Assembly: GCA_017397695.1 (NCBI GenBank)
Contig: JAFQIF010000192.1
Span: 1-13,398, forward strand
Direction of reading: 5' to 3'
DNA from: Clostridia bacterium
GTDB lineage: Bacteria > Bacillota_A > Clostridia > Christensenellales > Aristaeellaceae
Length of the DNA stretch: 13,398 nt
Shown here: in pieces, positions 12,613-13,398 of the stretch
Numbering within the stretch: the stretch's first letter is position 1
Layout of the letters: each line of letters opens with the position of its first letter
The notes under the pieces: generated by a model
Database searches by the model: none
Seen by the model: the letters and a program-made list of their open reading frames with translations, nothing else
What the model was told of the DNA's origin: nothing
Program-made: the position numbers and the translations under genes

Positions 12613-13398
12613 ATGAAGCATATCTTTCTGAATCTCAAGCGCTTTGACGTGCCGGTCGATATGGGCGGCGTAAACCGTCTGGCGCCCATGAAGGAATGGG
12701 GCGCGGCGATCGTCTCCGGCACGCAGGACGGCCTTGCGGCGTATGATCCTGCCGAGGTGGAGTTTGCCATGTATCTGCCGGAGGCGCATTTGCTTTCTGC
12801 TGCTGCGGCCAAAAAGCCGGGCAGCGCTGTGAAGCTGGGCTGCCAGGGCGTGTACCGCATGGATACGGCTGTGGGCGGCAATTTCGGCGCGTTCACCACG
12901 AACCGTCCGGCGTCCGCTGCCGTGGCGATGGGCTGTGAGAGCGTGCTGATTGGCCACTGTGAGGAACGCAACGACAAGATGGGCGTGCTCGCCGAGGCGG
13001 GCGTCACCGGCGAGGCTGCGGCTGCTGCGGTCAACCGCCTGCTGAACGCCGAGATCAAGGCGGCGCTTGCGCGCGGCATGAGCGTGCTGTACTGCATCGG
13101 CGAGAAGAGCGAGGAGCAGGAGGCCTGGCAGAGCGTGCTGGGCAATCAGCTTGCCATCGGTCTTGAGGGTGTGGATAAGAGCCGTGTGGTGATCGCCTAT
13201 GAGCCGATCTGGTCCATCGGACCGGGCAAGACCCCGGCGGATAAGCCGTATATCGAGAAGATTGCGCGCTTTGTCAAGGAACAGACCGGCGGCATGGACG
13301 TCGTCTACGGCGGCGGCCTGAAGAAGGACAATGCCGAGATGCTCGCTTCCATCGAGGAGATTGACGGCGGATTGATCGCGCTGACCCGCTTTGCCGGC
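12613..13398 (+). CDS. tpiA: Triosephosphate isomerase, divergent, 3' end cut by window
   Basis: It would interconvert dihydroxyacetone phosphate and glyceraldehyde-3-phosphate in the cytoplasm, directly downstream of the aldolase. 262 codons are visible with no stop, already the usual length (about 250), so only a short tail is missing. Catalytic residues are all present: Asn7 and Lys9 in FLNLKRF, His115 in LIGHCEERN and Glu197 in AYEPIWSIGPGKTP. Several conserved positions differ: Ser of GHSE is Cys116, loop 6 has Pro in place of Thr (GPGK), YGGS is YGGG (232-235), and the final phosphate-binding GG region reads LIALTRFAG. It belongs to a TIM-like subgroup, and a different short sugar phosphate (for example a tetrulose phosphate, as in EryH/LerI-type TIM homologues) cannot be excluded. 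The start is ATG 12613, with AAGGAGGG 10 nt upstream inside the end of fba. Confidence 0.82.
   Translation, partial: MKHIFLNLKRFDVPVDMGGVNRLAPMKEWGAAIVSGTQDGLAAYDPAEVEFAMYLPEAHLLSAAAAKKPGSAVKLGCQGVYRMDTAVGGNFGAFTTNRPASAAVAMGCESVLIGHCEERNDKMGVLAEAGVTGEAAAAAVNRLLNAEIKAALARGMSVLYCIGEKSEEQEAWQSVLGNQLAIGLEGVDKSRVVIAYEPIWSIGPGKTPADKPYIEKIARFVKEQTGGMDVVYGGGLKKDNAEMLASIEEIDGGLIALTRFAG

Noticed and set aside
11410..12957. A 515-codon open frame on the minus strand opposite fba and tpi
   Set aside because: It is antisense to two well-supported enzymes and shows no recognisable motif. It is a frame shadow caused by codon bias.
1..13398. CRISPR arrays, tRNA or rRNA genes, glmS ribozyme
   Set aside because: No regularly spaced repeats, no cloverleaf or rRNA-like sequence, and no glmS-type element were seen. 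The gaps between genes are too short for most of these.

Overview
The window reads as a chromosomal segment of a GC-rich, Clostridia-like Firmicute, possibly an uncultured gut lineage. The evidence is the strong AGGAGG-type ribosome binding sites, near-consensus TATAAT promoters in short AT-rich gaps, Bacillota-type Pgi and NagB-like signatures, and an IS91-type transposase. The taxon is an inference. One detail, a substrate-binding protein with a Sec signal but no lipobox, is odd for a classical Gram-positive.

Layout. (1) Positions 1-500 hold the N-terminal two thirds or less of an IS91-family transposase on the minus strand, running off the left edge. Two hairpins lie upstream of its start and may be the element's end. 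(2) Positions 452-861 hold a short unrecognised ORF that may be a gene remnant, a consensus promoter and a structured leader. (3) All later genes are on the plus strand: manA; a phosphofructokinase with its own promoter; a three-gene ABC importer of the SsuCBA/NMT1 type with its own promoter and a terminator-like hairpin after it; then a tight run of histidine kinase, glucose-6-phosphate isomerase, NarL-type response regulator, NagB-like protein and NagA; then fba and a divergent triosephosphate isomerase behind an extended -10 promoter. The last gene runs off the right edge.

How they fit together. The enzymes nearly cover the route from phosphorylated hexoses and amino sugars to triose phosphates. 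ManA converts mannose-6-P to fructose-6-P, NagA and the NagB-like protein convert GlcNAc-6-P to fructose-6-P, Pgi connects glucose-6-P, PFK makes fructose-1,6-bisphosphate, and Fba and Tpi handle the trioses. No sugar kinase, PTS or recognisable sugar transporter is present. The most unusual element is a two-component pair whose kinase and regulator genes are separated by pgi inside this run, which suggests that signalling and central sugar metabolism are co-transcribed. The kinase gene sits directly behind the imperfect terminator of the importer, has no visible promoter of its own and starts with TTG, so it may depend on read-through from the importer.

Three enzymes carry non-standard residues at substrate-binding positions: PFK (mixed ATP/PPi signature), the NagB-like protein (altered phosphate loop) and Tpi (altered phosphate-binding loops). 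The pathway may therefore not be the textbook one in every step.
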